From Dehalococcoidia bacterium (lineage in GTDB: Bacteria; Chloroflexota; Dehalococcoidia; Lucifugimonadales; UBA826): a stretch of DNA of 64,000 nt. The position numbers and the translations under genes are program-made. Positions 8,278-16,789 of the stretch are shown here, piece after piece. The stretch is from assembly GCA_029936675.1 (NCBI GenBank), contig JAPYSB010000002.1:1-64000 (forward strand). The letters run 5' to 3'. Within the stretch, counting starts at the first letter, position 1; every line of letters begins with the position of its first letter. The notes beneath the pieces were generated by a model, which made no database searches, was not told where the DNA came from, and was given only the letters and a program-made list of their open reading frames with translations.

Positions 8278-8622
8278 TTAGTCCGACCTCAAAATCTTTT
8301 TCCATTCCGAAGTTACAAATCTTTTGCCCTGGTACATTACGATGGGTCTTTTGATTAACCTAGGTTCTTTAATCATTAGATCCAACATTTCGGAGGCAGT
8401 CATATTTGATTTTTCCAAACCTAACTTTTTGAAAGAGGGGCTCCTCCACGAAAATAGCTCCGAAGGATTATCTCCTGATAAAACCTCCTGAAGTTCCTCT
8501 AAAGAAAAGGGGTCGTTGAAAAAATCTCTTATCCCACATTCAAATCCAGCCTGCGAAAGCTCCGCTTTCGCTTTTGTACAGCTACTTCAACGATTCCAAC
8601 CGTAAAACAGCAAATGCTGCAT
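8278..8622 (-). CDS. ArsC/Spx-family selenoprotein with in-frame UGA (Sec12)
   Basis: Ordinary ORF calling misses this gene because codon 12 is TGA (8589-8587). Read through as selenocysteine, it gives 114 residues from ATG 8622 to TAA 8280. The N-terminus is MQHLLFYGWNR-U-SSC, a thioredoxin-fold active site where Sec replaces the first Cys of a CxxC (U12, C15). The rest follows the ArsC/Spx/YffB pattern: KAKAELSQAGFE, DPFSLEEL, a WRSPSFKKLGL segment and the conserved EPRLIKRPI (residues 86-94). GGAGG lies five bases before the ATG. The gene starts 25 bases after the hom stop, and its TAA is two bases before the SDR ATG. A SECIS-like hairpin follows the UGA. Likely a thiol/selenol oxidoreductase or arsenate-reductase-like enzyme. 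A nonsense pseudogene is the alternative but fits poorly. Confidence 0.87.
8553..8571 (-). promoter_or_regulatory. Bacterial SECIS-like hairpin in the selenoprotein mRNA
   Basis: On the minus-strand mRNA a perfect 8-bp stem GCGAAAGC/GCTTTCGC closes a GGA loop. The loop starts 23 nucleotides after the UGA at 8589-8587. As I recall the bacterial SECIS model, it asks for a 3-14 nt apical loop about 16-37 nt after UGA with a G in the first two loop positions; all are met. Such hairpins recruit SelB to insert selenocysteine. Confidence 0.8.
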
Positions 8623-8647
8623 GCAAACCTCCAACGTTACAAGCCGG

Positions 8648-9940
8648 TTATTCGACCACCCTGATCACATTGCCTATCATTCTAACAACTTCTAGTCCCC
8701 GCAAGCTCGATACAGCCCTCGTTACAGAACTTTCGCTGGCTTCGTGAGTCATAATGACCAATTCAGCATTTGTAGATTGATCACCCAATCCTTTTTGGAT
8801 AAAAGATGAGATGCTGATCCCGCAATCTCCTAGCACAGCAGCAATTCTAGCTAGTACTCCTGGTTGATCCTCAGCTTCAAGTCTAAAATAATATTTGGTT
8901 ATCAATGTATCTATTGATCTAATCTCTATCTCATCCGATAACCGGACCGGGTCTAGTAAGTCAGTGCCGCCAGCAATGGTTCGGGCGATGTTGACAATAT
9001 CTGCCACTACGGCACTACTGGTGGGCATAGAGCCTGCGCCCGGGCCATGAAACAATACCTTATCTAACAAATCCGTCTCTACTTCCACGGCATTCAGAGC
9101 ATCATCCACCTTAGCTAACATTTGCTCCTTTGGTATCAATGCAGGATGAACTCTTCCTAATACACTAGAATCGGTTCGAGTAGCTATGGCTAACAGCTTT
9201 ATCGAATATCCTAATTCTTTAGCGTATGAAAAATCCTTATCAGTAAGGCTGGTTATCCCTTCAGTAAATATATCAGTATCTTTCACGCTAGCCCTGAACG
9301 CTAAAGTAGACAATATCGATAATTTATATGCCGCATCTATCCCCTCTACATCACTAGTTGGATCTGATTCAGCATAGCCCAATTCTTGGGCCTCCTGCAG
9401 CACTTGCTGATAATCAGCTTGTTCGTTCGCCATTCGAGTTAGAATATAATTGGTAGTTCCATTGATGATTGCTTTAATAGATTTGATGTCGTTAGCCACC
9501 AAATCACGCATCAAGGGTGAAATAATTGGTATTCCTCCGCCCACACTTGCTTCGAAAAGTACTCTAACATTATTCTCTCTAGCCAAAGAAAATATCTCAG
9601 AGCCATGTTTTGATATCACTTCTTTGTTCGCGGTAACTACATGTTTCCCATTTTTTACCGCTGCCAAAATCAATTCCAATGCTGGGTGTTCACCACCCAT
9701 CAATTCCACGACAATATTTACTGATTCATCATTTATTAATTCTTCAGGATTATCGCCTAAAATATTTTGAGAAACCATGAATTCTCTTTGCTTCGAGGTA
9801 TCACGAACCGCTACCCTTATTAGCTTTAGTGGCGACCCAACGTGACTATGCAATGCGGTAGAGTTTTCAGTTATTGCCCTCGCTACCCCTGATCCAACTA
9901 CTCCCATTCCAATGAGTCCAACCCCTATAGAGCTTCTCAT
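8648..9940 (-). CDS. hom: Homoserine dehydrogenase
   Basis: NAD(P)-dependent homoserine dehydrogenase, which reduces aspartate semialdehyde to homoserine in the threonine/methionine branch. The N-terminal Rossmann motif is GLIGMGVVGSG (residues 8-18). The conserved NKEVISKHG and the GTTNYILTRM and AYKLSILSTLAF segments follow, and a C-terminal ACT domain (about 350-430) provides likely feedback control. Length 430 is typical. It lies ten bases downstream of the SurA/PpiC-like gene and 25 bases upstream of the selenoprotein gene. Its pathway partners lysC and thrB are in a separate cluster at 22431-24575. Confidence 0.95.
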   Translation of the reverse strand: MRSSIGVGLIGMGVVGSGVARAITENSTALHSHVGSPLKLIRVAVRDTSKQREFMVSQNILGDNPEELINDESVNIVVELMGGEHPALELILAAVKNGKHVVTANKEVISKHGSEIFSLARENNVRVLFEASVGGGIPIISPLMRDLVANDIKSIKAIINGTTNYILTRMANEQADYQQVLQEAQELGYAESDPTSDVEGIDAAYKLSILSTLAFRASVKDTDIFTEGITSLTDKDFSYAKELGYSIKLLAIATRTDSSVLGRVHPALIPKEQMLAKVDDALNAVEVETDLLDKVLFHGPGAGSMPTSSAVVADIVNIARTIAGGTDLLDPVRLSDEIEIRSIDTLITKYYFRLEAEDQPGVLARIAAVLGDCGISISSFIQKGLGDQSTNAELVIMTHEASESSVTRAVSSLRGLEVVRMIGNVIRVVE

Positions 9941-9949
9941 AATAAGCCT

Positions 9950-11059
9950 CTACCTCGAATTCAATATTGATTGGAGTGGGTCCGGTGTCGGGGTTGGGGC
10001 ACGAGATGACAGCCGTAACTGTTGAAAGACCCAATTGTAAATATCCGAATTGAAAATCGCATAGACGTCATGATTGCTTCTTTCGTCGTTAATCCAATCT
10101 TGTAGTGCCTTCGATTTTAATTCCTCGCGAACTTCAGATGACAATTCTTTCGCCGGTTGGCGCTCGGAGATCATAAAAAAGAAAGTCTGGGTGAGGTTGT
10201 CTTTATTTTTGACAGGCTCACTTAGTTCTCCAGGTTCTAGTAAGAAAAAGTCACGCTCGTAATCTAGAATAACTCCTTTGGCAACCCAACCCATGTCTCC
10301 TCCCAACCTGATTTTTTCTGGTATATCTACTGAAAATTCTCGTGCTATTGCAATATAAGCCAACTGAAATTGGTTTGGATCTGTGATGTCCCTGACCGCA
10401 TCCTCATACTTGAGTTGCATTATGTCCATTTCACCAGTTTGCGGCATCACAATCCGAAAAAGGTGAACTTGCTCCGCTAAAAACGGAACCGACTCTCCGA
10501 CCTGTTGTCTAAATTTTTCCCTAAGGATCGCCTTCTGCACTAACGACCTATGCGTTGATTCATCTATCTGAATAGTATTTAAATAGCTCAAATGTCGCTC
10601 AGAGGTTTCTCGGGCAATCTGTTCCTCCGATTTACCTAAAGCCATTTGATTGTCCGGACGCATAATGAGAGCGATTTGGTCATCTATCTCCTCGTCAGAA
10701 ATAAAAATTCCCTGAGATGGGCCCATTTGCATCAAAATCTCATTTTCTACCAACAATTGCAGAGACTCAAATATTCCAGTGCTAGCATCAAATGTGCTTC
10801 CCATAAATTCCGAACTTTTTTGTCTTATTCTCACTAACTCAACCAGATCCCCTCTTGTGTACTCGACGCCATCTACTTTCACCACTAGCTCCCTATGTGG
10901 CATTACAAACACCACAATGTACCCGGCTATGAATATTGAGATCACTAACAGAAAAGATATTCCTAAAAGGCCTATAGTTAGTTTTTGACGACGCCTTAGC
11001 ACGGGTTGCTGCATAGCAACTCTTCTTTTATCTACACGTAGAGGACGACCAGAACTCAC
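9950..11059 (-). CDS. Membrane-anchored SurA/PpiC-type peptidyl-prolyl isomerase
   Basis: The 369-residue product has a basic N-terminus, one transmembrane helix (about 28-52), a SurA-N-like helical segment and a parvulin-like region (about 190-320) with family features such as GGDMGWVAKG and FFLLEPGELSEPVK. It probably assists folding of secreted proteins outside the membrane. A Pro/Thr-rich tail (APTPTPDP) follows. The frame opens with GTG at 11059; an ATG at 11014 with AGAAGAG upstream is an alternative start. It sits between rpsR and hom in the same operon. Confidence 0.85.
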   Translation of the reverse strand: MSSGRPLRVDKRRVAMQQPVLRRRQKLTIGLLGISFLLVISIFIAGYIVVFVMPHRELVVKVDGVEYTRGDLVELVRIRQKSSEFMGSTFDASTGIFESLQLLVENEILMQMGPSQGIFISDEEIDDQIALIMRPDNQMALGKSEEQIARETSERHLSYLNTIQIDESTHRSLVQKAILREKFRQQVGESVPFLAEQVHLFRIVMPQTGEMDIMQLKYEDAVRDITDPNQFQLAYIAIAREFSVDIPEKIRLGGDMGWVAKGVILDYERDFFLLEPGELSEPVKNKDNLTQTFFFMISERQPAKELSSEVREELKSKALQDWINDERSNHDVYAIFNSDIYNWVFQQLRLSSRAPTPTPDPLQSILNSR

Positions 11060-11119
11060 TTGATTTAAGACTTTCCTGGAATGATTAATTATTTACACGA
11101 AGGGGAACATACAGGTTGC

Positions 11120-11422
11120 CTATGACCTAGGCCTGTAATGAACGGGCATGGCACCTTTCTGGGCAGGGGAAAAAGGAAGTAAAGCCAAGTGGCGGGCCTT
11201 CTTCACAGCTGTTGCCAAAGATCTTTGGCATTTCGCACACATTCCACTTTTTCGACGAGCCTCTATCATGTACCTTTCAGAAAGAAATTTCTTAAGGTAA
11301 TCAACATCCTTATAGTCCAATTCTTTTTTATCCACGCAAGGCTGGCAAACCTTCCGGCGCGAATAAAAACGTGGCCGGCCTCCAGGCCTTCTTTGTGGGG
11401 TACTTTCTCTTTCTGTTGTCAT
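11120..11422 (-). CDS. rpsR: 30S ribosomal protein S18
   Basis: A small basic protein of the S18 family, which binds 16S rRNA with S6 in the platform of the 30S subunit. The core DYKDVDYLKKFLSERYMI is clear. It carries two CxxC pairs (VCQPC and MCAKC), so it is the zinc-binding form. A GTG at 11425 directly precedes the ATG at 11422; I choose the ATG, which has GGAG at a good distance. It lies after ssb in the conserved rpsF-ssb-rpsR order. Confidence 0.95.
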   Translation of the reverse strand: MTTERESTPQRRPGGRPRFYSRRKVCQPCVDKKELDYKDVDYLKKFLSERYMIEARRKSGMCAKCQRSLATAVKKARHLALLPFSPAQKGAMPVHYRPRS

Positions 11423-11476
11423 CACTAGACTCCGATTTGGTTACTATACTTACGAAAGGTTATAAATGCTCATCGA

Positions 11477-11929
11477 TCACCAAGGCAAATCATCTTCCAC
11501 TTCCCCCCCATCTTCAATTGAGGGGACTGTAGGGGAAGACCCTGCAGAATCAGGAATAGATCCTCCTTCCGAAAATCCTCCTGATGAACTCGTATTAGCA
11601 CTCCTACTATCGATGAATCGAACCTCAGAAGCATTCACGTCAAGAGACACCCTAGTTTCTCCATCATTCCCAACATATGTTCGGCTACTGAGGCGGCCTT
11701 CTACATACACCTTACTACCCCGTTGTAGATATTGATTGCATGTTTCTGCCAACCTATTCCAAGCGCTAATCCGAAACCATTCAGTTTCTTCTTTATTCTC
11801 TCCATCAGCGGCCTTGTATCTGCGATTTGTTGCGACAGTGAATGAGGTCACCGGGTTTCCATTAGGCGTGTATCTCATTTCAGGATCAGATCCCAAATTC
11901 CCAATTATGAGTATTTTATTCATAGTCAT
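11477..11929 (-). CDS. ssb: Single-stranded DNA-binding protein
   Basis: An SSB with an N-terminal OB fold (MNKILIIGNLGSDPEMRYTPNG, shared family pattern, residues 3-24; WFRISAWNRLAE further on). A flexible Ser/Gly-rich linker follows (about 110-140), and an acidic tip ending DDLPW matches the usual DDIPF interaction tail. It protects single-stranded DNA and recruits repair proteins. At 150 residues it is of typical size. It lies between rpsF and rpsR, 24 bases after rpsF, with a G-rich ribosome site just before the ATG. Confidence 0.95.
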   Translation of the reverse strand: MTMNKILIIGNLGSDPEMRYTPNGNPVTSFTVATNRRYKAADGENKEETEWFRISAWNRLAETCNQYLQRGSKVYVEGRLSSRTYVGNDGETRVSLDVNASEVRFIDSRSANTSSSGGFSEGGSIPDSAGSSPTVPSIEDGGEVEDDLPW

Positions 11930-11953
11930 ATCAAACCCCCTCTCTAACGAGAA

Positions 11954-12247
11954 TTACACTTTTGAAATCAAATGTACCAATACATCTTGATTTGCGTTCA
12001 AAGTCCGTTCCAACTCTTTGACGTCAGATGAATCCATTGAAATATCAGCTTTGTAATAGCTTCCTTCCTGAAAGCTGTTTACCAAGTAGGCAAGCCTTTT
12101 CACACCCCATTCTTCGCGGCCTGTAACCTCTCCACCCGACGAGGTAATAACATCGGCGATATTGTCCACAATTACTGTAGCCTCAGCCTCGGTTGAAACC
12201 GGAGACAGCGCCATAACCAACTCATATTTTCGTTTTCTCTCAGCCAA
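11954..12247 (-). CDS. rpsF: 30S ribosomal protein S6
   Basis: A 97-residue S6-family protein (KYELVMALSP start, GREEWGVKRLAYLVNSFQEGSYY motif) that pairs with S18 on 16S rRNA. The start is TTG at 12247 with GGAG about ten bases upstream. It is the first gene of the long minus-strand operon rpsF-ssb-rpsR-ppiC-hom-selenoprotein-SDR. It is divergent from thyX across a 173-base gap that should hold both promoters. Confidence 0.94.
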   Translation of the reverse strand: MAERKRKYELVMALSPVSTEAEATVIVDNIADVITSSGGEVTGREEWGVKRLAYLVNSFQEGSYYKADISMDSSDVKELERTLNANQDVLVHLISKV

Positions 12248-12420
12248 AGCCAGAACACTCCAATGATTATTTTTTAGCCAACCGTCAGTATATCACGCTG
12301 AAGGCATACTCAACAATTTCAATTCCAGCATAAAATCCCCTCTATTTCATACCCGAAGAATGCAAAAGTCTAAGGCTAAATGATAAGATTCCTTGAAATT
12401 AAAAGTTCCTGGAGATATTA

Positions 12421-13221
12421 ATGGCCTTCAAAGAAAATCCTAGCGTTTATCTGGTCACTAAACCAGCTATTAATTGGCCCCAAATCGCTAATTTTTTTGA
12501 AGAAGAAAATGTACCTCCCATTCCTGACTCGGTGAGGGCTGGTGACGACGAATCAGCTGCTGTTATAGAGATATCGGCAAGAATGTGTTACATGAGCTAC
12601 GGCAGGGGTCGCAGGGACATCACTGATTTTATAAACAATCTATTGAGCTCAAAAGACGGGAGTGTTTTTGAACACGTAAATTACGGTTTGATCGTGACCG
12701 GCGTTTCCAGAAGCCTTACTCACGAATTAGTTCGGCATCGAGCAGGATTTGCTTACAGTCAAAGATCTCAGAGATACGTGGATGAAACAGAGGGAACATT
12801 TGTTATCCCACCAGCCTTGTCCTCAGAAAGAGATTTCACAAAGGAAGCGAGAAAAGTATTAGATGACGCGTTGGTACATGCATCTGAAAGTTATACTGAA
12901 CTAGTGACTGCCCTAGAAAAATCATTGCCGAAATCAATATTCGACAGCAATACCGATAGAAGGAAAGCTATAAGGCAAGCAGCCAGATCGGTTTTACCAA
13001 ATGCAACTGAAACGAAAATTTTCATTACAGCAAATGTGAGGGCATTAAGGCATTTCATTGAATTAAGGGGTGCCAGTTTTGCTGATTGGGAAATAAGATT
13101 TCTCGCAATTGAAATACTTAAATTACTTCAGGTCGAAGCTCCATTATTATTTGGTGATTTTCTAATTGAGGACCTTGAGGACGGCACCCAGATAACATAT
13201 CCAAAATACTCCAAAGTTTAA
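12421..13221 (+). CDS. thyX: Flavin-dependent thymidylate synthase ThyX
   Basis: An FAD-dependent thymidylate synthase that makes dTMP from dUMP using methylene-tetrahydrofolate and NADPH. The ThyX signature is present at residues 101-119 (HELVRHRAGFAYSQRSQRY), with one extra residue compared with the common RHRx7S form. The second half contains RQAARSVLPN and the RALRHFIELRG segment typical of the family. Length 266 is normal. GGAG stands about eight bases before the ATG. A thyA gene is not visible in the window. It appears to be monocistronic. Confidence 0.95.
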   Translation: MAFKENPSVYLVTKPAINWPQIANFFEEENVPPIPDSVRAGDDESAAVIEISARMCYMSYGRGRRDITDFINNLLSSKDGSVFEHVNYGLIVTGVSRSLTHELVRHRAGFAYSQRSQRYVDETEGTFVIPPALSSERDFTKEARKVLDDALVHASESYTELVTALEKSLPKSIFDSNTDRRKAIRQAARSVLPNATETKIFITANVRALRHFIELRGASFADWEIRFLAIEILKLLQVEAPLLFGDFLIEDLEDGTQITYPKYSKV

Positions 13222-13305
13222 CTGGCCCAGTATTTTAATTAGGGGCCTTGATCCTCGTTATGTTCCATAATGTAATAAACCCACCGCAGTAGGGAGAACA
13301 TACAA

Positions 13306-14421
13306 TTGTCAGAGATATTTGAACCGCGAGGCAAACCTAAGTTTGATTGGTTCATACCTATCGATGGAGATGGGGAGCACATAGGCACAGACAAGGCAGA
13401 AATACCTCCAACATTTGATTACCTGAAAAAAGTCGCGCTCACAGCAGAAAGAAACGGCTTTTACTCACTCCTTGTGCCTACCAGGTTTTCAAACGGCCTC
13501 TTTGACGAAAACGCTCCTCTTGCAGAAACCTGGACAACAGTTGCTGCTTTAGCTTCAGTCACGAAAAAAATAAGATTCCTAGTTGCAGTAAGACCGGGGT
13601 TTATTTCGGTAGGGTTATTCGCACAAATGGCAGCCACGTTGGATCAGATTTCAGGTGGTAGATTAGATCTGAACATAGTTCCAGGCGGAATAGAAGGGGA
13701 TATGGAAAGATTGGGAGAAAAGACCGATCACGACACTAGATATGAAAGAGCCTCTGAATTTATCTCTGCTTGCAAAAAACTATGGGACAAACCAGAGGCA
13801 ATTCATTTTAATGGTGAATTCATCAATCTGAACGGAGCGGTTTGTTCTCCTGGTCCAAAAGGTACCCCAGCATTTTATCTTGGTGGGGCATCGGAGGCTG
13901 CACTGAATTTATCGGCCGATAAGGCTGATACATATTTGGCGTGGATTCTTCCTCTGGAGACCTTGGGGCCCCATCTGAAAAAAGCGCGAAAGAAGTATAT
14001 GGATAAAGGACGATCTCCTCGTTTCGGTTTAAGAACCCACTTAATAGTCAGGCAATCCGAAAAAGAAGCATGGAAAATTGCAGATGAACTGCTATCTCAA
14101 ACTTCTAAATCTGTTTTGAAACAAAGAAATAAGTCCTCCGAAAACACCAGTATGGTAGGTCAACGATCTCAATCTCAACGATATGAAAATAACCAAATGG
14201 GTACACATTTGTGGAATGGCATATCCAATGTTCGAGTAAATTGCGGGACAGCCATTGTCGGAAATGTGGAACAGGTTTCAGAAGAACTACTTAGCTATTG
14301 GCAGCTTGGAATAGATGAGTTTATATTGTCCGGATTCCCTCATGTGACTGAATGCAACATAGTTTCAGAGCAATTATTGCCTGTCCTTATAGACAAAATA
14401 AACGAGGAGTTAAGCGTATGA
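13306..14421 (+). CDS. LLM-class flavin monooxygenase (SsuD alkanesulfonate-monooxygenase-like)
   Basis: A luciferase-fold TIM-barrel FMNH2-dependent monooxygenase. Its pattern is SsuD-like: FDWFIPIDGDGEH at the N-terminus, GFYSLLVPTRF, LDQISGGRLDLNIVPGG near residue 120 and YLGGASEAAL. SsuD-type enzymes cleave the C-S bond of alkanesulfonates, but the group is broad, so the substrate is open. The start is TTG at 13306 with AGGGAGA about ten bases upstream. Its stop overlaps the FAH-family gene (ATGA), giving a three-gene operon with the FAH hydrolase and the phosphotriesterase-like hydrolase. No flavin reductase is adjacent. Confidence 0.86.
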   Translation: MSEIFEPRGKPKFDWFIPIDGDGEHIGTDKAEIPPTFDYLKKVALTAERNGFYSLLVPTRFSNGLFDENAPLAETWTTVAALASVTKKIRFLVAVRPGFISVGLFAQMAATLDQISGGRLDLNIVPGGIEGDMERLGEKTDHDTRYERASEFISACKKLWDKPEAIHFNGEFINLNGAVCSPGPKGTPAFYLGGASEAALNLSADKADTYLAWILPLETLGPHLKKARKKYMDKGRSPRFGLRTHLIVRQSEKEAWKIADELLSQTSKSVLKQRNKSSENTSMVGQRSQSQRYENNQMGTHLWNGISNVRVNCGTAIVGNVEQVSEELLSYWQLGIDEFILSGFPHVTECNIVSEQLLPVLIDKINEELSV

Positions 14422-15200
14422 GATGGCTAAGGTGCCAGACAAAAGATGAGACGTTCTATGGTATTTTGAACGATGATATCGTATCCAAAGTTCATGGATC
14501 ACCATTTGATGGTTATGAGCAAACCACTCAAACATTTTCGGTTGAAGAAGTGAAAATACTGCCTCCAGTTATACCTAAAACTTTCTACGCCGCGGGGGTA
14601 AATTACAAAAAACATGTTTTAGAGGCGGCATCCCTACTGAACAGGGAACCCAATTTACCTGAAAAGGCCGATATTGGATATAGAGCTAATAATGCAATCA
14701 TAGGCCACGGAGATCCTATAGTCATACCCAAGGACGCAACAGATAAAATTCATTACGAAGCTGAGCTGGTAGTGGTTATTGGGAAAGTCGCCAAAAATGT
14801 TTCGATGGAAGATTCCCTAAAGTGTGTTTTAGGATATACAGTGGGTAATGACGTCAGTGAGAGAACATGGCAAGCTTCTGATAGAACTTTATGGCGTGCC
14901 AAAAATACCGACACCTTTAAGCCTATGGGACCTTGGATTGAAACGGAAGCAACCCTCAATGACATGATGACAACCGTAAGGCTTAATGGTCAGGAAACCA
15001 TTTCATTTGACACCAACGACATGATTTTTGGAGTAGAAAAATACATATCAGAAATTACCAGGTACCTAACTTTATACCCTGGAGACGTGATCTGGATGGG
15101 AACTGATGGTACATCCAAGGATATGAAAAATGGCGATACATGTGAAATTGAGATTTCAGGTGTAGGCACACTTAGTAATCCCGTCATCAGGGATAGTTAG
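14418..15200 (+). CDS. Fumarylacetoacetate hydrolase (FAH) family protein
   Basis: A member of the FAH family, which hydrolyses or isomerises beta-diketone or 2-hydroxy-muconate type intermediates in aromatic catabolism. The core begins at AAGVNYKKHVLEA (about residue 57). The metal-binding acid region is HYEAELVVVIG, and GYTVGNDVSERTWQ and GDVIWMGTDGTS follow. The ATG at 14418 overlaps the previous stop as ATGA and has GAGGAG upstream. The frame is open further upstream to 14352, but that lies inside the preceding gene. 260 aa. It probably acts on a product of the adjacent monooxygenase pathway. Confidence 0.88.
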   Translation: MRWLRCQTKDETFYGILNDDIVSKVHGSPFDGYEQTTQTFSVEEVKILPPVIPKTFYAAGVNYKKHVLEAASLLNREPNLPEKADIGYRANNAIIGHGDPIVIPKDATDKIHYEAELVVVIGKVAKNVSMEDSLKCVLGYTVGNDVSERTWQASDRTLWRAKNTDTFKPMGPWIETEATLNDMMTTVRLNGQETISFDTNDMIFGVEKYISEITRYLTLYPGDVIWMGTDGTSKDMKNGDTCEIEISGVGTLSNPVIRDS

Positions 15201-15237
15201 GCGCCGTCAAAAAATACGATTTATGGGGGAAGGTACT

Positions 15238-16194
15238 ATGAGCAAGATAGAATCAGTTTTGGGCCCAATGGAGACTTCTGATTTAGGTTTCACCCTATCG
15301 CATGAACACATCGTAGTCAGCTCTGCCGGCATACCTCAAATATATCCGGAATTCATAAACCGAGAAGATTCAATAACTGAGGCAATAAAGGTCCTTTCCG
15401 AAGCAAAAGATGAAGGGCTTGATTCGATAATTGATGTGACGACACTCGACCTCGGCAGGGATATAGATATGTTGGCGAAAGTGTCAAAGGAATCGGGTGT
15501 AAACATAATATGTGCTACTGGAACATGGAGGGACATACCTAGAGTATTTTGGAATGCTTCTGTAGGTAGTGTTGCCACCCTGTATAAGAGAGAAATAACA
15601 ACAGGAATTGAAGGTACCAATATAAAAGCTGGGATAATTAAGGTGGCTAATGATGTTGGAGGAGTTACCAGAGAGGGAGAAATCATACTCAGGGCAGCAG
15701 CACGGGCCCAAAAAGAAACCGGGGTTCCAATATCCACCCACACCTGGGCTCCTGATCGTGTTGGCGAGCAACAGGTCAGAATTTTTGAAGATGAAAAGGT
15801 TGACTTAAATAGGGTTTACATTGGACACAGCAACGACACTATGGACATACATTACCTAGAAAGTCTACTCGATAAAGGTGTTTGGATAGGGCTGGATCGG
15901 TATCCAGGGGGCAAAGCTACGGGAACTCCGGATTGGGAGCAAAGAACCGACACTGCCATGAGACTGATAGCGGATGGATATGGAAAAAGAATCATGCTAG
16001 GGCATGACTGGTCAGTCAGGCTCAGCATAGATTCAAAAGAAGGGCAAACGAGTCGATCAAAGTATAATCCAGACGGATATTTATTCATAACCCGACAAGT
16101 TTTACCTAGACTTAAAGACTTGGGAGCATCAGAAGAAGATATACAAAACATTATGGTTAACAACCCAAGAAGGTTTTTTGAGGGCAAAAACTAA
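15238..16194 (+). CDS. Phosphotriesterase-family metal-dependent hydrolase
   Basis: An amidohydrolase-superfamily TIM barrel of the phosphotriesterase/lactonase group. The expected binuclear-metal ligands are visible: His22 and His24 (SHEH), Lys135 for carbamylation (AGIIKVA), His168 (THTW), His197 (IGHSND) and Asp257 (GHDWS). Many members are lactonases, and a lactonase step would suit the neighbouring FAH hydrolase and monooxygenase. The ATG at 15238 has GGGGGAAGGT upstream and is preferred to the in-frame ATG at 15223. It is the third gene of the operon. Confidence 0.88.
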   Translation: MSKIESVLGPMETSDLGFTLSHEHIVVSSAGIPQIYPEFINREDSITEAIKVLSEAKDEGLDSIIDVTTLDLGRDIDMLAKVSKESGVNIICATGTWRDIPRVFWNASVGSVATLYKREITTGIEGTNIKAGIIKVANDVGGVTREGEIILRAAARAQKETGVPISTHTWAPDRVGEQQVRIFEDEKVDLNRVYIGHSNDTMDIHYLESLLDKGVWIGLDRYPGGKATGTPDWEQRTDTAMRLIADGYGKRIMLGHDWSVRLSIDSKEGQTSRSKYNPDGYLFITRQVLPRLKDLGASEEDIQNIMVNNPRRFFEGKN

Positions 16195-16230
16195 AAGCGC
16201 CCGCAGCAGTAAACCTACTCCGAGCGCTTT
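16194..16230. terminator. Weak inverted repeat after the three-gene operon
   Basis: AAAGCGC (16194-16200) and GCGCTTT (16224-16230) can pair across a 23-base loop directly after the phosphotriesterase-like stop. The loop is long and the T run is only three bases, so terminator function is uncertain. In the rest of the gap to 16429 I see no gene or RNA I can name. Confidence 0.3.
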
Positions 16231-16429
16231 ACATGTGGAGGCGTTCCAGTGAACACCTACCCGGTCGACCTCCTACTACTACTATCCAACGCTACTTACC
16301 TCCTTTTAGAAGACCCTCTGTAAACTTTCATCCACCCATGCGTTTCTGTCTTCCATGATCATTATATACATGGGCCTAATAAAATTGGAAATCGATTATT
16401 GATCAAATTCAAAGTAAAATAGAGGAATC

Positions 16430-16789
16430 ATGATCAAATTTTCAGGAGCAATCATATGGACATATGACTTAGCCCGCCTAAGGTATTTTTATGAGAATAC
16501 CCTAGGTCTTAAACCCCACTCTGTGAGAGAACATTTCATTGCCTACAAATGGGGGGATCTCAAATTTAGCATCGGATCGCATTCAGAGATAACAGGTAAT
16601 TCCATAGAACCTCTAAGAATAATGTTGAATTTTGATGTCAAAGATATCAAAAAATTCACCAATAGGCTCAAAAGTAACGGTATAAAGTTTCTTAGGGAAC
16701 CGGAAGAAGAACATTGGGGTGGGTGGGTCTGCACATTTCAAGACCCAGACGGAAATACCATCCAACTTCTTCAACAACCTGAACGCTAA
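16430..16789 (+). CDS. VOC-superfamily (glyoxalase/bleomycin-resistance) protein
   Basis: A 119-residue vicinal-oxygen-chelate domain protein. It has the beta-alpha-beta-beta-beta pattern with an opening FSGAIIWTYDLARLRYFYENTLGL and a closing TFQDPDGNTIQLLQ, both typical of the fold. Members include glyoxalases, extradiol dioxygenases and antibiotic-binding proteins, so no substrate is assigned. AGAGGA precedes the ATG. Its stop overlaps the convergent aroH stop by four bases. It is a single-gene unit. Confidence 0.8.
   Translation: MIKFSGAIIWTYDLARLRYFYENTLGLKPHSVREHFIAYKWGDLKFSIGSHSEITGNSIEPLRIMLNFDVKDIKKFTNRLKSNGIKFLREPEEEHWGGWVCTFQDPDGNTIQLLQQPER

Noticed and set aside
8553..8571. Plus-strand Rho-independent terminator (hairpin plus four T)
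   Set aside because: No plus-strand gene precedes it, and on the minus strand it lies inside a coding frame at the position and with the loop sequence of a bacterial SECIS element.
16231..16429. Small SRP RNA or tRNA in the gap
   Set aside because: A short CAACGCTACT string recalls 4.5S RNA, but the GGAAG tetraloop region and the conserved internal loop are absent, and no cloverleaf can be drawn.
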